Shown piece by piece: positions 1 through 7,530 of a DNA stretch of 16,058 nucleotides. The position numbers and the translations under genes are program-made. This DNA comes from Promethearchaeota archaeon (GTDB taxonomy: Archaea > Asgardarchaeota > Lokiarchaeia > Sigynarchaeales > SOKP01). The notes beneath the pieces were generated by a model that was given only the letters and a program-made list of their open reading frames with translations, was not told the DNA's origin and made no database searches. The stretch lies in NCBI GenBank assembly GCA_016839425.1, contig JAEOUI010000492.1, positions 1 through 16,058 of the forward strand, in the 5' to 3' direction. Every line of letters begins with the position of its first letter. Position 1 is the first letter of the stretch.

Positions 1-1850
1 CCAACTCTACTTGTTCCAATCCAACCTCCTCGATCATCAATAGAGAAATAAATTGCTCTAAAACCGTCTTGAGGATCGCAATATCCCTGATATTCCAATG
101 TACACGATTCAACGGGTAAATCTGCGAGTGTGATTGTTGTTTCACCCGGATGATTCCAATTACAATATGTTTTATTAAATGGAAGATAACTTGATTCTAA
201 TATAGCACCAGATCCTTCTGTTTCTAACTGTAAGGTATTTGCATAATTTTGATTACGGCTAGATGGACTAGTTGAATCTACATAAGCATCGTCAGAGGGA
301 GTTGTTTCAATTTCAATCGTTCTATCGTTAACATCATACAAATCCCATTGATTTGTTGAATCCGAGAAATCTTCAGAATATATCGTATTATAAATGTCAG
401 AATTTTCGTATTCTGTTGTTTCCCAGCCTTCTGGATTAGTACCTATAGTATTATCCCGCCAATCGTAGGTACCATAATATGTTGATTTAAAAACATTAAA
501 ATTATCTCCTACTACATAATTTTCATCCCAACTAAAGCCTATCGAATCAATATATGCTTGTCCGTTAGTGTGTTCTAAAGCCCCAATACTTATATAAGAC
601 ATTTCTATATCATCATCGCTCAATTCATGATAAACAAACTCCTTTCCATCAATTATTACTCTAAATTCCCTATTGCTCAATCCATAACAACTATCTTCCT
701 CCGTAATTTCTGAGTTATTAATACAGAAGTCTACCCTCACATGATACCATGTATTTATATTTGGAGTGCTTATATGGTTTAAAGAATATATTTTATCGTC
801 ATCTCCGTTCAAGCGATACATCCATTCCCCATTCATTGAAAAAATTGCTAAAATCTCTTTTTCAATAGATTTAATGGCTAAATATCCTACAGCACTACTA
901 ATATTATTACTATAGAATTGATATTCAATGGTTCCATAATTTCGAATTCCCACATAATGCTCAATATAAATTTCGTTTTCTGAAACTTCTGGATTACTAT
1001 TTATCATTAAGACTTTTCCGTGATAAGACTTTTCATCAATCACAACGATATTTTCATCAACAATCTGGTTATCAGATGGTTTCCAACCAAAAGGAGGTAC
1101 CCCGTCTATATCCTCGCTAAAAGAGAATGTTGAAGGGATGCCTGCACCCAAGTTAAATGTCGCGTTTGGTACAGTATTATATATTTCAATTTCTTTTCTA
1201 ACTTGGCGCATGGCACCTTGATCATCAATTGCGGTTATGGATACGGGATAAGTACCAGCGTTAGACCAAGAATGTTCCATAAATTTTTCCGTTGTTTTAA
1301 CTTGTTCCGTTCCATCAGCAAAATCGTAGATATAACTAATATTACCTTCTTGTAAATCATTTTCTGAATCTGTAAGATTTTCAACCATTATTTGAATAAT
1401 ATCATCTTCAAATGGTTTGTTGTTTGAAAATTCAATTTCAAAGGTAGGTGCATTATTTACTACTTCAATTAATATATCATTTCCGTCAGTATCGCATAGA
1501 GATTTCCAGATGTAGCCCTCTTTACCTGGTTCCCAGATATATAATGTTGCGTTATAGATACCCTCTGATTTATAAATATGTGTATAAGATCCTTCTATTG
1601 AACCATCTGGAAGGAAAAAGGGATAAGGTTCATCACCAAAATTGATTGCTAATGTGATATTTGAAGAATGACCTGGTAAAAACCAATGAAAAGTAATTGG
1701 CTCACCAACATCTACTATATTATTTTCAACATAGAAATGTTCTTCTTCAGGATAAGAATACACCTTAGATATTTCCGCGATTAATATCACGAATATAAAT
1801 GCAACCGCTATAAAATGCTTTTTTTTCAAGAAAAACCTTTTTTCTTCCAT
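1..1850 (-). CDS. Secreted PKD-domain protein, 3' end outside the window
   Basis: An open frame without stop runs from an ATG at 1850 to the window edge, giving about 616 visible residues with the C terminus missing. A lysine-rich start (residues 1-12) is followed by a hydrophobic stretch at about 13-25, which is a signal peptide or N-terminal anchor. Two PKD-like beta-sandwich units follow: about 36-115, with Phe-Gly-Asp at 71-73 and an H-x-Y...G-x-Y-N-A-T strand, and about 133-213, with a D-F-A-D-G turn and a G-T-Y-P-V-S-I-T strand. Residues about 260-430 contain W-Y-H-V-R-V and F-R-V-I-I-D-G-K, which suggests a concanavalin/LamG-like sandwich. An AAAGGAG ribosome-binding site lies 12 nt upstream of the ATG. 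The protein is probably extracellular, used for adhesion or as a surface component; no catalytic motif is visible. I checked the frame line by line for most of its length and saw no frameshift. Confidence 0.8.
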   Translation of the reverse strand, partial: MEEKRFFLKKKHFIAVAFIFVILIAEISKVYSYPEEEHFYVENNIVDVGEPITFHWFLPGHSSNITLAINFGDEPYPFFLPDGSIEGSYTHIYKSEGIYNATLYIWEPGKEGYIWKSLCDTDGNDILIEVVNNAPTFEIEFSNNKPFEDDIIQIMVENLTDSENDLQEGNISYIYDFADGTEQVKTTEKFMEHSWSNAGTYPVSITAIDDQGAMRQVRKEIEIYNTVPNATFNLGAGIPSTFSFSEDIDGVPPFGWKPSDNQIVDENIVVIDEKSYHGKVLMINSNPEVSENEIYIEHYVGIRNYGTIEYQFYSNNISSAVGYLAIKSIEKEILAIFSMNGEWMYRLNGDDDKIYSLNHISTPNINTWYHVRVDFCINNSEITEEDSCYGLSNREFRVIIDGKEFVYHELSDDDIEMSYISIGALEHTNGQAYIDSIGFSWDENYVVGDNFNVFKSTYYGTYDWRDNTIGTNPEGWETTEYENSDIYNTIYSEDFSDSTNQWDLYDVNDRTIEIETTPSDDAYVDSTSPSSRNQNYANTLQLETEGSGAILESSYLPFNKTYCNWNHPGETTITLADLPVESCTLEYQGYCDPQDGFRAIYFSIDDRGGWIGTSRV

Positions 1851-1862
1851 CGTATTTCAATA

Positions 1863-1869
1863 CTCCTTT
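1863..1869 (-). promoter_or_regulatory. Ribosome-binding site of the PKD protein
   Basis: AAAGGAG on the minus strand, 12 nt before the ATG at 1850. It supports that ATG as the start. Confidence 0.5.
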
Positions 1870-2244
1870 AGATCTTAATGATTTTAACATAAAAAGAAAT
1901 GAATCTAACCATTGTCTTTTTTTTAGGTTAATTATAATTTTGAAAATAATTTTGTTTATTAGTGTGCAATATTCATATTTAAACTTTTACATTCATGTAT
2001 GTTTTCATCAATATTATTTTTAAATTACAAATACTAATTTTAGAAGAACTAGCTATTTTCTATTAGAAAAACGATACTTTTTATCAAATCCAAATAAAAT
2101 GAGGAAACTAAGAAGAATATATGTTTAATTAGCATGATAATTCATTTTATATAAAATTATTTAGAGATTATTTTATAAAAAATTGATTTAAAATTAGGTA
2201 ATGATTTACAAAGATAATAACTAATTTTAATATCATTTGATTAA
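1870..2244. other. AT-rich divergent intergenic region
   Basis: About 375 bp between the divergent PKD and metallo-beta-lactamase-fold genes. It is almost pure A/T, with no convincing ORF or RNA gene. The only structured element noted is a 14-bp A/T palindrome at 2144-2157, which contains a TATA-like core. Confidence 0.5.
2145..2156 (+). promoter_or_regulatory. Possible TATA box for the metallo-beta-lactamase-fold gene
   Basis: TTTTATATAAAA matches the archaeal TATA consensus. It would predict a transcript start near 2177 and a 5' leader of about 68 nt. In sequence this AT-rich the match is weak evidence. Confidence 0.3.
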
Positions 2245-3210
2245 ATGCAGCTTTCAAAAATACCTAATCTAAATATTCAACAAGTAACTGATGATATTCT
2301 ATTAATTCATCAAAAAAAGGCTTCTGCACTTTTTACATGTTGTGATGGTTTAATCGTGCTTCCAAAAAAAAATCGAAACGAAAATACTATCCTCATTGAT
2401 TTAAACTTAGAAGTTAAACACGCTAAACAAATTAACGAGGTTTTTTCTCCCATATCTGATTATGTATGCAGTCATACTCACTTGGATCATTACTCACATG
2501 TGCACGCTTGGGAAGAATTAGGAGCAAACATTTATGCACCATTCCCAGAATACGACCATTTATTAGGACACGAAATTTTACTGAGAAAGTTTGGATTTCT
2601 CGATTATTTAGACTTGTCAGTGGGAGAATCGTTTATTAAATACAATGGGTATCAAAAATGCCATAATGTCATACCGTTTGATCCTGGTAGTTCTTTGAAA
2701 TTCGACGATTTTGAAATAAAGACCATACACTTCCCTGGACATTCATTTGGGCATGTGGGATTTTTTCTCCCAGAAGAAAAAATATTTCACATAAGTTGTT
2801 TGGGATTCGATCAACTCAAACCAGGGGTTGATGGATTTGGTCCATGGTATGGTTTTAGGACGAATTCGCTGGACCAGTACGATAAAGACATTGATCTAGC
2901 AGAAAAAATCTATCTAGAAAAAGCGAGCTTTTTAACTTCCAGCCATTCTTATATTGTTAAGCATCCAGATACGACGCCATTTGAATATATGCGAAGGAAA
3001 ATAAATGAAAACCAACAAAAAGTTGACAATGCAGTTAATTCATTAGAAAAAATACCTAAAACTTATGAAGATCTAATCAAAAAATTGCTAGATATGGACC
3101 TCTTTTTTCCAAAGCATAAAATGAGAGGATTTCTATTAGAAATCTATAATGTGTGGGAGTCTTGGTTTATTCAAAAACATTTAGAAAGAAATAAAGGGAT
3201 AAAGATCTAA
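2245..3210 (+). CDS. Metallo-beta-lactamase-fold hydrolase
   Basis: The 321-residue protein carries the signature metal motif H-T-H-L-D-H at residues 77-82 (H77, H79, D81, H82). A downstream P-G-H-S-F-G-H gives H166, and a further His in S-S-H-S (H234) fits the last ligand of the fold. These residues bind two metals, usually zinc or iron, in hydrolases and oxidoreductases of this superfamily. The bridging aspartate usually found in a G-D motif is not obvious: the corresponding strand reads I-F-H-I-S-C-L-G-F-D, so D189 or nothing fills that place. The C-terminal 80 residues are helical and rich in aromatic residues. No signal peptide is seen, so the protein is cytoplasmic. The substrate cannot be read from the sequence. 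Its stop codon overlaps that of the convergent dehydrogenase gene. The ATG at 2245 has no Shine-Dalgarno, so the message may be leaderless. Confidence 0.85.
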   Translation: MQLSKIPNLNIQQVTDDILLIHQKKASALFTCCDGLIVLPKKNRNENTILIDLNLEVKHAKQINEVFSPISDYVCSHTHLDHYSHVHAWEELGANIYAPFPEYDHLLGHEILLRKFGFLDYLDLSVGESFIKYNGYQKCHNVIPFDPGSSLKFDDFEIKTIHFPGHSFGHVGFFLPEEKIFHISCLGFDQLKPGVDGFGPWYGFRTNSLDQYDKDIDLAEKIYLEKASFLTSSHSYIVKHPDTTPFEYMRRKINENQQKVDNAVNSLEKIPKTYEDLIKKLLDMDLFFPKHKMRGFLLEIYNVWESWFIQKHLERNKGIKI

Positions 3211-4265
3211 ACTTCACTTGATTGATCTGGTTCTAAAACTACTTTAAGAGAATTTCCTGCTTCACATACTAAATTAAAGGCCTCTTGAGCCCTACTGAAT
3301 GGAAGGCGATGGGTGATTAGATCCAAGACATTGATCCTTTTTGCTAACAACCAGTTATATGCCATGTCGAGATCGTCGGGAGCCGCACCATAAGATGTCA
3401 TGACCGTAACCTCGTTTCTCCAATAGTCGTTTATGGGTAATTCGATATTTGTACCTGGGCCTGGTACGGCAAAAAATACGATCTTAGTTCCTGGTCCTGC
3501 GCAATTTATTGCTTGCTTCGCGGCGCTTAATGCCCCCGTGCATACAATAACCACATCTGGAAGTCTATTTTCGTTCACATCCTTAATGATAGATGATAAA
3601 TCGGTATTAGCGTATAATGTTGTATCGGCTCCCAACTTTTTAGCCATTTCCAATCGATATTCGCTCACATCGGTCATAATGACTTTAGAGGCGCCCCTGA
3701 CTTTAGCTAATTGAAGATGCAATAAACCAGAAACACCACTTCCTAAAATCAACACCGTCTGACCCTTACTCACATTTGCAAGTTTCTGCGCTCTGACCAC
3801 GCACCCTAAAGGCTCTATAAAAACCCCTTCTTCGTATGAAATATTATTCCCTAAGACAAAAACCCCTCTTTTTTCGATGTTAATTGGAGGAACTCTCACA
3901 TATTCCGCAAATCCTCCTGGATCGAAATTCGTATTATGGAGGAGATCACAAGCGGTTTGGTGACCTTGTCGACAGTAGTGACATTCAAAGCAGGGCACAT
4001 GATGTGATACGAAAACCTTGTCTCCAACTTTTAAATCTTTTACTTCACTTCCAACCTCGACAATATCTCCAGCAATTTCGTGCCCTAAAACCAAATATGG
4101 CACCCCCAGCTTTTTCATTTTAGCCAATCGATAATGTTCAAGGACATCGGATCCACATATTCCGGACTTTTTCACCTTCACCAATATCTCTTTGGAATAT
4201 ATTTGTGGCTTTAGGTCTTCGTCAAGTCTCACATCTTTGTTGTTATAATACTTAACCAATTTCAC
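3207..4265 (-). CDS. Zinc-dependent medium-chain alcohol/polyol dehydrogenase
   Basis: The 352-residue protein has the complete medium-chain dehydrogenase layout. The catalytic zinc ligands are C37 (G-I-C-G-S-D), H62-E63 (G-H-E) and probably E151. The structural zinc lobe has four cysteines, C92, C95, C98 and C106. The Rossmann loop is G-S-G-V-S-G at 175-180, and D199 at the end of the next strand favours NAD(H) over NADP(H). The family includes threonine 3-dehydrogenase, sorbitol dehydrogenase and secondary alcohol dehydrogenases, which oxidise an alcohol to a ketone or aldehyde. The exact substrate is open. The start is a GTG at 4265 with an AGAGG ribosome-binding site at 4276-4280. The gene is last in a minus-strand run, but 143 bp separate it from the next gene, so it probably has its own promoter. 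Its TAG overlaps the TAA of the convergent gene. Confidence 0.92.
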   Translation of the reverse strand: MKLVKYYNNKDVRLDEDLKPQIYSKEILVKVKKSGICGSDVLEHYRLAKMKKLGVPYLVLGHEIAGDIVEVGSEVKDLKVGDKVFVSHHVPCFECHYCRQGHQTACDLLHNTNFDPGGFAEYVRVPPINIEKRGVFVLGNNISYEEGVFIEPLGCVVRAQKLANVSKGQTVLILGSGVSGLLHLQLAKVRGASKVIMTDVSEYRLEMAKKLGADTTLYANTDLSSIIKDVNENRLPDVVIVCTGALSAAKQAINCAGPGTKIVFFAVPGPGTNIELPINDYWRNEVTVMTSYGAAPDDLDMAYNWLLAKRINVLDLITHRLPFSRAQEAFNLVCEAGNSLKVVLEPDQSSEV

Positions 4266-4275
4266 TTTAATGGAA

Positions 4276-4280
4276 CCTCT
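4276..4280 (-). promoter_or_regulatory. Ribosome-binding site deciding a GTG start
   Basis: AGAGG lies about 10 nt ahead of the GTG at 4265 and supports that codon as the dehydrogenase start. Confidence 0.5.
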
Positions 4281-4360
4281 TGTAAATTTTTATTTAGTAT
4301 TTTATTTGTTCTATTATTTATTACTTTTTTCTAATATTTCGTTTTTAGAATTTAGAATAT

Positions 4361-4381
4361 AAAAAAGATAAAAATAAAAGA
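4361..4381 (-). terminator. Poly-T termination tract behind the RHH gene
   Basis: On the minus strand this reads as a T-rich run interrupted by single A, C or G bases, about 30-50 nt after the stop of the ribbon-helix-helix gene. Archaeal RNA polymerase terminates at such tracts. Confidence 0.4.
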
Positions 4382-4408
4382 TTGTAATATTACCATTCAA
4401 ATATAAAA

Positions 4409-4606
4409 TTAGTTTGGTTTATTTCTATTTATCAATGCCCTGAAGTTATCCTCTTCAAGGTCCTTATCCATTTTTAACTCTTTTGTTAAAAATCTTTCAA
4501 GAGCGATTCGAATTGCCTCGCTTCTGGAGGGGTAAATCCCCAAATCATTTAAAATTTGAATGGCGTTCAAGTATTTTTCTGGTAAGTTAATCGTAATGAT
4601 CTTCAT
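4409..4606 (-). CDS. Ribbon-helix-helix (CopG/Arc-type) transcription regulator
   Basis: The 65-residue protein begins M-K-I-I-T-I-N-L-P-E-K-Y, the beta ribbon that enters the DNA major groove in the RHH family. Helix 1 (about 12-22), the turn G-I-Y-P-S-R-S-E-A (about 23-31) and helix 2 (about 30-44) follow. The last 20 residues are charged and may be disordered. Proteins of this kind bind operators as dimers or tetramers. A TATA-like ATTATAAG near 4623-4632 would put the transcript start close to the ATG, although AGCGTGA just ahead of the ATG may serve as a weak ribosome-binding site. No toxin-like gene overlaps it, so an antitoxin role is not supported. The target genes are unknown. Confidence 0.85.
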   Translation of the reverse strand: MKIITINLPEKYLNAIQILNDLGIYPSRSEAIRIALERFLTKELKMDKDLEEDNFRALINRNKPN

Positions 4607-4738
4607 GTTTTGTCACGCTAATACTTATAATATTCATATTTTGTCGGATGACTTATAAATTAAAACTATTAATAGTTTAATGTATCAATGGATTAACATT
4701 TTAAAGTAAATAAGAAATAAATAAAAGAAAGAAGTGTT

Positions 4739-5491
4739 TTAATCGGGAGATTTAAAGGATTTTACTTTCAATATCAATGAAAAAGCAGATTTATATAAAT
4801 CCGCATGGCCATATTCCTTGATATCGTCCATGTATTCGATACTATAATCCTCTTCTCGCTTTATATAATTCTTCCCCTTGGTTTTATGCTCCTCGTCCAG
4901 ACATAAATCTATCTTCAATAGGTTTTTTGATTTCGTTCCAGGCATTTCTGGCATCATGTTAAAGGAAAATAGAATATCTGGCTCGTTAGATTTTCCTTCT
5001 AAAAGAAAAACAATGTTTGGTTCCACAACGGCAAAAAAACTTTCTACTGAGTGAAATAAATCCTCTAATTTAACATGTATTTTTGCTTCCTCGTCGTGAG
5101 TATTGCAATCGCTCATTTCTGGTATGATAACTTTTTCACTTCCTCGAAACGCAAGGGTCAACTCGTTTGCGTTTAAAAATTTCTTGAAAATTGATTCGTG
5201 CTTTTCAATTAAAAATTTATCCGAGAGGGGCTTGCTTTTAACATAAATAATTAACGAGCCCGATGTTATGAGGTTCACTTTTTGATAATGTACTTGTGAT
5301 ACAGGATTATAGGGAAAGATAACCACATCTTTGTTGTTTCCAAAACCCATTTGAGCCAAAATATTTGATGGTACTTGGCTATTGGCTGTAAATAGCAAAT
5401 AAGACCTTAAATCTTCAAGTTCAATAAAATTAGAAAAATTTTCAAATCTTTTAGTAATTGTTTCAATTTTTTGCTGAAATTCACTTGACAT
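4739..5491 (-). CDS. Unrecognised protein of about 250 residues
   Basis: I do not recognise this family. The protein opens with an amphipathic helix rich in Glu, Lys and Gln. A mixed alpha/beta region follows, with strands such as V-V-I-F-P-Y-N, S-L-I-I-Y-V-K-S and I-V-F-L-L-E-G-K. It ends in an acidic stretch and a last strand, A-F-S-L-I-L-K-V-K. There is no signal peptide, membrane segment or cysteine pair. A GTG at 5500 could give three more residues, but I prefer the ATG at 5491. The GTG lies inside AGCGTGA, and the same heptamer sits at a similar distance before the ATG of the RHH gene. It lies 77-86 bp downstream of a DtxR-type repressor on the same strand, with an inverted repeat (5545-5559) in the gap, so metal-responsive control is possible but unproven. 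Confidence 0.7.
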   Translation of the reverse strand: MSSEFQQKIETITKRFENFSNFIELEDLRSYLLFTANSQVPSNILAQMGFGNNKDVVIFPYNPVSQVHYQKVNLITSGSLIIYVKSKPLSDKFLIEKHESIFKKFLNANELTLAFRGSEKVIIPEMSDCNTHDEEAKIHVKLEDLFHSVESFFAVVEPNIVFLLEGKSNEPDILFSFNMMPEMPGTKSKNLLKIDLCLDEEHKTKGKNYIKREEDYSIEYMDDIKEYGHADLYKSAFSLILKVKSFKSPD

Positions 5492-5544
5492 GTCGTTCAC
5501 GCTATGAATAGTAAATTCTATGATATGATATGGAAGGACAAAAT

Positions 5545-5559
5545 ATTAAATTATTTAAT
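5545..5559. promoter_or_regulatory. AT-rich inverted repeat, possible operator/TATA element
   Basis: ATTAAAT-T-ATTTAAT is a perfect 7-bp dyad with a one-base centre. It lies 54 bp ahead of the 250-residue gene, where its promoter TATA box would be expected, and just behind the DtxR-type gene. It could be an operator. Chance palindromes are common at this base composition. Confidence 0.3.
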
Positions 5560-5577
5560 TTGAAAATAAAAATAAAA

Positions 5578-5997
5578 TTACTTCGATAAATATCGTTTTA
5601 GAAATTTTTCTAAAGAAATTTTAACTTCTTTCGTAATGTGGTGCTCTATTTGACAAGATAAATTGTCAATTAGCTTGTAATCTCCAAGTTTTAATACTTT
5701 TTCAAAAAATTCGTTTAAAAGCGAATGAACTTGAGCTAAGTGTTCAGCAACTTCTTTACCTTGTTTTGTCAAGCGGATTGCCTTTCTTTGCTCCCAGCTT
5801 ATCAAGCCTTGCTTTTTTAGTTTTTCAAGCATTCCTGAAACGCTCGCCGGATTTACTTGAAGAGCTTCTGCGATTTCCTTGTTTGAAACCCAACCGCCTT
5901 TCTTCTTTTTGTATGTTATGTTATATATCTCGTCTAAATATCGCTGATAACTTTCTGGAACATCCATCACGTCTTGAATATCCGTTTCCTTAGCCAT
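5578..5997 (-). CDS. DtxR/MntR-family metal-dependent transcription repressor
   Basis: The 139-residue protein matches the usual 130-150 residue DtxR/MntR core. Residues about 14-80 form a winged helix: V-S-N-K-E-I-A-E-A-L, then V-N-P-A-S-V-S-G-M-L-E-K-L as the recognition helix, then K-Q-G-L-I and a wing. The helical dimerisation and metal-binding domain follows, with the hallmark C-x-x-E-H-H at C115, E118, H119 and H120, plus H91. In this family Mn(II) or Fe(II) binding triggers dimer binding to operators of metal-uptake or storage genes. The N-terminal ligand seems changed: where B. subtilis MntR has D8 and DtxR has M10, this protein has R19 in Q-R-Y-L-D-E-I-Y by my manual alignment. There is no SH3-like third domain. 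No metal transporter is visible in the window, so targets are unknown. Confidence 0.88.
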   Translation of the reverse strand: MAKETDIQDVMDVPESYQRYLDEIYNITYKKKKGGWVSNKEIAEALQVNPASVSGMLEKLKKQGLISWEQRKAIRLTKQGKEVAEHLAQVHSLLNEFFEKVLKLGDYKLIDNLSCQIEHHITKEVKISLEKFLKRYLSK

Positions 5998-6083
5998 TTC
6001 TATATCATTCTCGAATATTGCTTTCCAGATTTTGATATTATTAATTAGAACGATATATTTTTTTAATGTTTCTGATTAAATTG

Positions 6084-6110
6084 AAAAAAGATAGAAATAA
6101 AAAAAAAGAT
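6084..6110 (-). terminator. Poly-T termination tract behind the C45 hydrolase gene
   Basis: On the minus strand this is a run of T broken by few bases, including nine consecutive T, starting about 20 nt past the stop codon. Confidence 0.45.
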
Positions 6111-6127
6111 AATTTTCATCTTAAATG

Positions 6128-7378
6128 TTAAAATGGAACGATCCCCAATGAGTTATCAACGGGATTACCTAATCCAAATACACCAAAACTAAAGCTTCTC
6201 CAAGATTTGAACGATATAAATGCACCTGTTTGTGGGTCTTCAGGATTTGTTGATCCTGCCCGAGTTATTGATGCATTCGTTCCATCTTCGTATCTAAGAA
6301 TCAATATTAATTCTTTAAGCGTAAGACTGTCGTCATTAAAGTATTTATCCACTAATTCGATTGCTTTTTGATGTCTTTCTATTGAATACGATGGATCAAG
6401 GAGATATGGTTTGAATTCTTCTGTAATATATGTGTTTGTTCTTATTAAGTACTCTGCGGTTGTAATTTCTTTGATACTCGAAAGATTGGGGATATTTTCA
6501 GAGCCAATGGCATTATTCTTTTTATCAGCTAATATGGAATTGAAACTTGTAGGAATATTTTCACCCCATAAAATTTCGTAAAAATCTGAAGCTTTTTTAC
6601 TTTTTTCAAAAGCCATCCTCGTTCTTGAAGTGCTTGGAATCCCAATAGATCCCATAACAATTGTTTTTATCACCGTTATTGTAGAATAAACACCATTACT
6701 ATTTTTCCCAACTGGTAAGCCTAGCATTGCACCCATTCGAAGTGAAAAGATCACTGGCTTTCCTTTGATTTGGTGACGAACAAAAGATAAAGTAGGATGA
6801 AGAAACGAAGAGAAGTCAAAATTTTGACCAATTGTGATTGAATTATCCTTATTTTTTGAAGCTATTGCTGTACACGCCATTTCTAAAGGTGGTAATGGAT
6901 TTCCCGACATCTGAGGCACTAATTGTCCGTAATAAATGTCAATAAAGCAATTTTGGAGTAAAATATCTGAATAGGTTATATTATATGGCTTTAATACATC
7001 AGCAATTCCAGTCATTTCTTCTATATATTCTTCTGGGACATAATTCTCGTATAAATATGCGAGTTGGATTAAATATTCGTAAGGAATTCCGTAATTTGCA
7101 AAAAGTGCTTGAATTGATACCTTTAATCCTAAGATTTGTGAATTTAATTGGGATCCCTCTAGTTGTCCTAATGAATAATAATCTGTAGCCCTAATATCTA
7201 AATATAATTGACCATTTGATTCAACCCATTTAAAATTATTATAAATTTCTTTTTTATTTGAACAAGCTGAAACGGGTTCAATAATTAATATTGTAGATAT
7301 TCCGAAAGCTAAAAGGATGGCAAAAATACTTTCCTTTTTAATTTTTATCATATAATTATCATCTTTTGAAATTCGCAT
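6128..7378 (-). CDS. Secreted C45-family (penicillin acyltransferase-like) Ntn hydrolase
   Basis: The protein is 416 residues. After a basic start a hydrophobic segment spans about 17-33, ending in V-S-A-C at 36-39. That fits a lipobox, so the protein is probably secreted and perhaps lipid-anchored at C39. The domain resembles peptidase family C45/acyl-CoA:6-aminopenicillanic acid acyltransferase and the wider linear-amide hydrolase group. The key motif is M-A-C-T-A-I-A with C169 as the likely nucleophile, followed by G-Q-N-F-D-F (N186, D188). In this family the precursor cuts itself before the cysteine, which then becomes the N-terminal nucleophile for hydrolysing an amide. Here cleavage would come after A168, leaving a roughly 130-residue alpha chain and a 248-residue beta chain. 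The substrate is unknown; N-acyl amides or peptides are typical. A good TATA box at 7416-7425 supports the ATG at 7378; M10 is an alternative start. Confidence 0.8.
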   Translation of the reverse strand: MRISKDDNYMIKIKKESIFAILLAFGISTILIIEPVSACSNKKEIYNNFKWVESNGQLYLDIRATDYYSLGQLEGSQLNSQILGLKVSIQALFANYGIPYEYLIQLAYLYENYVPEEYIEEMTGIADVLKPYNITYSDILLQNCFIDIYYGQLVPQMSGNPLPPLEMACTAIASKNKDNSITIGQNFDFSSFLHPTLSFVRHQIKGKPVIFSLRMGAMLGLPVGKNSNGVYSTITVIKTIVMGSIGIPSTSRTRMAFEKSKKASDFYEILWGENIPTSFNSILADKKNNAIGSENIPNLSSIKEITTAEYLIRTNTYITEEFKPYLLDPSYSIERHQKAIELVDKYFNDDSLTLKELILILRYEDGTNASITRAGSTNPEDPQTGAFISFKSWRSFSFGVFGLGNPVDNSLGIVPF

Positions 7379-7415
7379 CTAATTAATATAGATTTATACA
7401 ATAATGTCAAAGCTA

Positions 7416-7425
7416 TATATATAAA
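7416..7425 (-). promoter_or_regulatory. TATA box of the C45 hydrolase gene
   Basis: TTTATATATA on the minus strand, centred about 42 nt before the ATG at 7378. It predicts a transcript start near 7393 and a short leader of about 15 nt. Confidence 0.5.
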
Positions 7426-7488
7426 TATTTGGTTGTGACATCAACAGAAGAGCAAGAAAGGATTATTATTTAAAGATATGATATCATA

Positions 7489-7516
7489 AAAATAAAAAAA
7501 AAAAACAAATAAAAAA
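7489..7516 (-). terminator. Poly-T termination tract behind the 166-residue gene
   Basis: On the minus strand this contains a run of twelve consecutive T with only isolated interruptions around it, starting about 15 nt past the stop at 7531. It separates this gene from the C45 hydrolase gene. Confidence 0.5.
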
Positions 7517-7530
7517 TATTTTTAAATTAT

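Noticed and set aside
1448..1645. Plus-strand ORF of 65 codons
   Set aside because: It is antisense to the PKD-domain gene, which has a continuous frame, signal peptide and ribosome-binding site.
4409..4606. RHH protein as antitoxin of a toxin-antitoxin pair
   Set aside because: No small toxin gene overlaps or directly abuts it; both neighbours are more than 130 bp away.
7477..7488. Perfect 12-bp palindrome TATGATATCATA
   Set aside because: It consists almost only of A and T, lies just behind a termination tract and about 100 bp before the next gene. Chance occurrence is likely.
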